Positions 6,609-9,059 of a DNA stretch of 9,059 nt are shown here, one piece after another. Positions within the stretch are counted from its first letter, which is position 1; each line of letters begins with the position of its first letter. This stretch comes from Acidobacteriota bacterium. GTDB taxonomy: Bacteria > Acidobacteriota > Terriglobia > Terriglobales > Acidobacteriaceae. Below the pieces are notes generated by a model that was given only the letters and a program-made list of their open reading frames with translations, did no database searches and was not told the origin of the DNA. The translations under genes were made by a program, and so were the position numbers. Location of the stretch: contig JAJZDO010000019.1 in NCBI GenBank assembly GCA_021805955.1, positions 1 to 9,059 on the forward strand, read 5' to 3'.

Positions 6609-6797
6609 AAGTTCTGACCTCAAAAAGTGCAACAGGATTCGAAAGCTCAACCCTACAGTTTTGCAACACCGCCCGTCATGCCCCCAGGGATGGTTATTTT
6701 TCTCAGCCTATCGGCGGATTTATTGTGCAAATAAACTGGGCCGTGAATTAGGTGTTTCGTCCCGGCATACGTGGTGAAGATTGTTACAGTAACTGTT
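6609..6797. promoter_or_regulatory. Divergent promoter region shared by receptor and permease genes
   Basis: The roughly 190-bp gap separates two head-to-head genes and must carry both promoters. It contains the receptor ribosome site (complement of 6617-6621, GAGGT). A 17-bp palindromic element lies at 6719-6735, with TTTATT and AATAAA separated by GTGCA, and a perfect GTTAC-A-GTAAC inverted repeat at 6783-6793. Either could be an operator. TGTTGCA occurs twice on the minus strand between the palindrome and the receptor gene. No clear sigma-70 or sigma-54 promoter was identified. Confidence 0.4.
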
Positions 6798-8138
6798 ATG
6801 CGCGTTTTCCGGCAACCGGCTCAGCGGAAGCTGCGGATGATTCCGCTGATCGCAGCGACGTACTTCATGGTGTCGGGCGGGCCATATGGAATTGAAGACA
6901 TTCTGGGCGGGGCAGGGTTTGCGAAAGCGATCGTTATCCTGCTGTTGCTACCGTTTGTCTGGAGTCTGCCAACAACGCTGATGATTGGGGAACTGGCAAG
7001 CGCGATTCCGGCCGAGGGCGGATTTTATGTCTGGGTGCGGCGTGCTCTGGGGCCGTTCTGGGGTTACCAGGAGGGATGGCTGTCGCTGGCGGCGAGCATC
7101 TTCGACATGGCGATCTATCCGACGATCTTTGTGGAGTATCTGGGACGCTTCGATCCGGCCCTGACGGCGGGCGGGCGAGGGTATCTGTGGTCGCTGCTGG
7201 TTGTGGTGGTTTGCGGCGCGTGGAATCTGCGCGGCGCGCCAGCCGTGGGCGAAGGGACGGTGGGGTTGTTTGTGCTGCTGCTGGCGCCATTTGTGGTGCT
7301 GATCGGGATCGGGTTCTGGCACGGATGGACGACGCACGTGGCTGTGCAGTGGAGCACGGCCGGCAGCGAGGCTTCGCTGAGCACGGCGGTGTTGGTGGCG
7401 ATGTGGAATTACATGGGCTGGGACAACGCCTCGACGGTGGCGCAGGAGGTGGAAAATCCGCAGAGGAATTATCCGCTGGCGATGACGACAGCAGCCATGC
7501 TGGTCGCGGTGACGTACATTCTGCCGCTGGCGGCCGTGGCACTGATGGGTATCTCGGTGGCACATTTTACGACGGGTTCCTGGGCGACCGCGGCTGCGGC
7601 GATGGGCGGACGCTGGCTGGGAATCGCGGTAGTAGCAGGCGGTGCGATCAACGGATTTGGGATGTTCAACGCGCTGATGATGAGCTATACACGACTGCCA
7701 CTGGCGATGGCCGAGGACGGAATGCTGCCGCAAGTGCTGACGAAGAAGAATAACCGCGGTGTCCCCGTAGTTTCCGTGGCGCTATGCGGACTGGCGTGGG
7801 CGCTGGCGCTGAATCTGAAGTTTGAACGGCTGATCTCGATCGACCTGATCTTGTATGGAGCGAGCCTGGTGCTGGAGTTTGTAGCACTGGTGGGGCTGCG
7901 GGTGCGTGAGCCCGAGCTGACGCGACCGTTTCGTGCGGGCAACCTGGCCATGGCCGTGGCGCTGGGCGTGGGACCGTCGGCGCTGATCGGCTATGCGCTG
8001 TACGCGGTACGCGGAGAGCAACTGGGCGGATTTTCCGCGCTGGGATTTGCGCTGACGGTGGCGCTGGCAGGACCGCTGCTCTATTGGCTGACGGCGCGAT
8101 GGCGCGAACGGCGTCTGGCCGTGGCCACTGGGGATTAA
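6798..8138 (+). CDS. APC-superfamily amino acid/polyamine permease
   Basis: This inner-membrane secondary transporter has 446 residues from the ATG at 6798 and about 12 hydrophobic helices. The first, after a basic N-terminus (RKLRMIPL), holds the broken-helix glycine motif SGGPYGIED that in APC proteins binds the substrate amino group. Other family hallmarks are WSLPTTLMIGELASAIP-EGG in helix 2, ALGPFWGYQEGW before helix 3, and WNYMGWDNASTVAQEVENPQ around helix 6. These stretches resemble the branch containing eukaryotic LAT-type and plant polyamine uptake (PUT) transporters as well as many acidobacterial permeases. Cation-coupled uptake of an amino acid or polyamine is likely; the exact substrate is not readable. 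The start is uncertain: GTG at 6771 would add nine residues, and neither start has a good ribosome site. The gene ends convergently, with its TAA overlapping the stop of the small minus-strand ORF. Confidence 0.88.
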   Translation: MRVFRQPAQRKLRMIPLIAATYFMVSGGPYGIEDILGGAGFAKAIVILLLLPFVWSLPTTLMIGELASAIPAEGGFYVWVRRALGPFWGYQEGWLSLAASIFDMAIYPTIFVEYLGRFDPALTAGGRGYLWSLLVVVVCGAWNLRGAPAVGEGTVGLFVLLLAPFVVLIGIGFWHGWTTHVAVQWSTAGSEASLSTAVLVAMWNYMGWDNASTVAQEVENPQRNYPLAMTTAAMLVAVTYILPLAAVALMGISVAHFTTGSWATAAAAMGGRWLGIAVVAGGAINGFGMFNALMMSYTRLPLAMAEDGMLPQVLTKKNNRGVPVVSVALCGLAWALALNLKFERLISIDLILYGASLVLEFVALVGLRVREPELTRPFRAGNLAMAVALGVGPSALIGYALYAVRGEQLGGFSALGFALTVALAGPLLYWLTARWRERRLAVATGD

Positions 8139-8293
8139 TCCTCACTCGACAAAAGAGCATCCGTTGACCGAATCTCCGGATCCGGCATAGTTATCCCTAC
8201 GTTATCCACCCCCGGCAATCCCGCCCGCACAGCAAGCCCGGCCAGCAACACACCCGCCAAACAGGCTGCAAAAACCCACCGACCAATCCCCAC
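8135..8293 (-). CDS. Small single-helix membrane protein, hypothetical, possibly 5'-damaged
   Basis: A 52-residue frame starts at GTG 8293. A short basic N-terminus (MGIGRW) is followed by one hydrophobic helix (VFAACLAGVLLAGLAV, about 7-22), then a polar, acidic tail (PDPEIRSTDALLSSED). The composition and positive-inside charge look like a genuine small bitopic membrane protein. Its TAA (8135-8137) overlaps the TAA of the permease (8136-8138) on the other strand, a compact tail-to-tail arrangement. There is no ribosome site before the GTG and a TAG codon directly precedes it in frame. An ATG at 8328 in another frame begins MLGRLTFRAKNRW; one extra G in the G-run near 8289-8292 would join it to this frame as a 64-residue protein. 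The gene may therefore be frameshifted, or truncated by the IS next door. Function unknown. Confidence 0.45.
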   Translation of the reverse strand: MGIGRWVFAACLAGVLLAGLAVRAGLPGVDNVGITMPDPEIRSTDALLSSED

Positions 8294-8386
8294 CTATTTT
8301 TCGCGCGAAATGTCAGTCGTCCCAGCATCGCCGTGGCGCTCGTCCACAAGCCGCAACTGACCTTGCCCCTGGAAAACGTTCCTCAT
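8294..8386 (-). pseudogene. Short ORF in frame with, and ending directly before, the small membrane ORF
   Basis: From ATG 8386 this frame encodes 30 polar residues (MRNVFQGQGQLRLVDERHGD and ten more) up to TAG at 8294-8296. The GTG of the next ORF follows without a gap and in the same frame. It could be the 5' part of the same gene broken by an amber codon, or chance reading through IS sequence; the portion above 8357 may already belong to the IS3 end. No ribosome site beyond a weak AGAG and no recognisable domain. Confidence 0.2.
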
Positions 8387-8722
8387 ATAGCGCTCTGAGA
8401 AGATAGCGAAGGAGCGAAGATGGAGCGACTACCGAGGAAGGCATACACATACGAGTTCAAGCAGGAGGCGGTACGGCTGGTCGAGTCGGGGCAGCGTGTT
8501 GCGGAAGTGGCGCGGTCACTGGGCGTGGTTGAGCAGACGTTGTCGAACTGGATCAAGGCGCACAAGTCCGGCAAGCTGGTGGCCGACGGTCGCGGATCGA
8601 AGCTGACCGCCGAGCAGATCGAGATCCGCCAGTTGCGGGCGGACCTGGTGCGGGTCAGGATGGAGCGCGACATTCTGGGAAAAGCTATGGCGTTCTGTGT
8701 GCTACGAAGGCGACCGCTGTAG
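8358..8722 (+). mobile_element. Partial IS3-family insertion sequence (left end and orfA only)
   Basis: TGACCTTGCCCCTGGAAAAC at 8358 begins with the TG and C-rich pattern typical of IS3-family terminal repeats and lies about 60 bp before orfA, so it is the likely left end. The element is incomplete: no orfB with the DDE (rve) domain follows, and no inverted copy of the left end is found up to 9059. The left boundary is an inference and the right boundary is only where recognisable IS3 sequence stops. Confidence 0.45.
8420..8722 (+). CDS. IS3-family transposase OrfA (degenerate, orphan)
   Basis: This 100-residue product carries the OrfA helix-turn-helix of the Transposase_8/IS3 group at its N-terminus (YEFKQEAVRLV, VAEVARSLGV, EQTLSNWIKA, about residues 11-47). 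A heptad-like coiled coil follows (IEIRQLRADLVRVRMERDIL, about 71-91). A strong AGGAG ribosome site lies 6 nt before the ATG. Intact relatives end around 'ILKKATAYFA(R/K)ES' and pass by frameshift into OrfB, the catalytic subunit. Here the match holds to about ILGKAMAFCV, and then the reading ends in LRRRPL and a stop, with no OrfB in any frame. OrfA alone binds the ends but cannot transpose the element, so this copy is presumed inactive. A large minus-strand open frame covering it is a shadow. Confidence 0.85.
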   Translation: MERLPRKAYTYEFKQEAVRLVESGQRVAEVARSLGVVEQTLSNWIKAHKSGKLVADGRGSKLTAEQIEIRQLRADLVRVRMERDILGKAMAFCVLRRRPL

Positions 8723-9059
8723 TTCAGGCGGAAGCCATGCTTCATTGAAGATGAGGGCAGGCCCCTCGGGACCGGCTTGCAGGAGCAGGTTTCAAACCGC
8801 CCCAAGCTGCATTGGTCAAGAGCCATTGTGGTGAGCGTTGACGGAAAAGGCAAGGCTTTGATCTTGCCAGGTGTGGATCAGGAAGACGAACGCAAGTGAA
8901 CCGCTGATGACATGTCGAAAGTAGGAGACGATCACTGCTGTCCAAATTAGCCGGAAGAGGGCTTTTGGGATAGCGAAATGTGCGGTGTTTTCATGCCTTG
9001 GCTATTGATTTCCGGTTGAGGTTGGCATTCGTGCTGTCCAAGTTCGTTGACGCAAAAAG
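8723..9059. other. Unassigned terminal stretch with overlapping open frames
   Basis: No gene is supported with confidence. On the minus strand a frame is open from 9001 to TGA 8816-8818 (61 residues) with a hydrophobic middle (LIWTAVIVSYF, SGSLAFVFLI) and many C-ending codons. Its only start is a mid-frame GTG at 8935 with no ribosome site. On the plus strand, the frame of orfA reopens right after its stop and runs to TGA ending at 8899. The hairpin GAAGC-CAT-GCTTC occurs at 8731-8743, and GCTGTCCAA occurs at 8937-8945 and 9033-9041. This is most simply read as debris of mobile DNA. Confidence 0.35.

Noticed and set aside
6640..6690. Sigma-54 type promoter before the receptor (GGCATG...GTTGCA on the minus strand)
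   Set aside because: The spacing between the GG and GC elements is not the required 10 nt.
6934..7733. Large minus-strand ORFs under the permease gene
   Set aside because: Antisense shadows produced by the high GC third positions of the permease gene.
8383..8853. 156-residue minus-strand ORF over the IS3 orfA
   Set aside because: Antisense of a clearly recognisable OrfA; serine/arginine-rich shadow.

Overview
The window most likely comes from an acidobacterium (class Terriglobia/Acidobacteriaceae type). This is inferred from two genes. One is a very large Oar-like TonB-dependent receptor with an N-terminal carboxypeptidase-regulatory-like domain, a family greatly expanded in that phylum. 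The other is an APC permease of the kind whose signature stretches (GGPYGIED, WSLPTTLM, WNYMGWDNAST) are typical there. No marker gene is present, so the taxonomy is an inference.

Region 1 (about 1-3007) looks like the integrase end of a tRNA-borne integrative element. A tRNA-Ser(GCU) gene (2915-3007, minus) has its 3' end facing a P4-type tyrosine recombinase (1500-2717, minus) whose six expected catalytic residues are all visible. The DNA between them carries a perfect TATAAT box, three helically phased copies of ATACCGTCAA overlapping it, and a second group of GGAC/AGACGT repeats. At the left edge a gene begins on the minus strand behind a perfect GGAGG ribosome site. Its 18 visible residues resemble the start of AlpA-family regulators, which are classical partners of this integrase type. 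Between the two lies an IS1595-type transposase (225-1160, plus) with a zinc ribbon and some unusual catalytic-site residues. The element continues off the left edge, and its distal att site is not in the window.

Region 2 (3008-8138) looks like chromosomal backbone. After a 295-bp stretch without a clear gene come the TonB-dependent receptor (minus) and, divergently transcribed from a shared intergenic region of about 190 bp, the APC amino acid/polyamine-type permease (plus). The head-to-head layout fits a nutrient-uptake pair with an outer-membrane receptor and an inner-membrane permease, but the substrate cannot be read from sequence.

Region 3 (8135-9059) is degraded accessory DNA. A small one-helix membrane-protein ORF (minus) ends tail-to-tail inside the permease stop codon, and its 5' side looks damaged. 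An IS3-family orfA (8420-8722, plus) follows with no orfB behind it. The last 340 bp hold unassigned sequence with overlapping open frames and short repeated motifs that look like mobile-element debris.

I see no CRISPR array, rRNA, toxin-antitoxin pair or recognisable defence system. The most interesting signals are the AlpA-like gene together with the repeat-decorated integrase promoter, and the overlooked small membrane ORF behind the permease.
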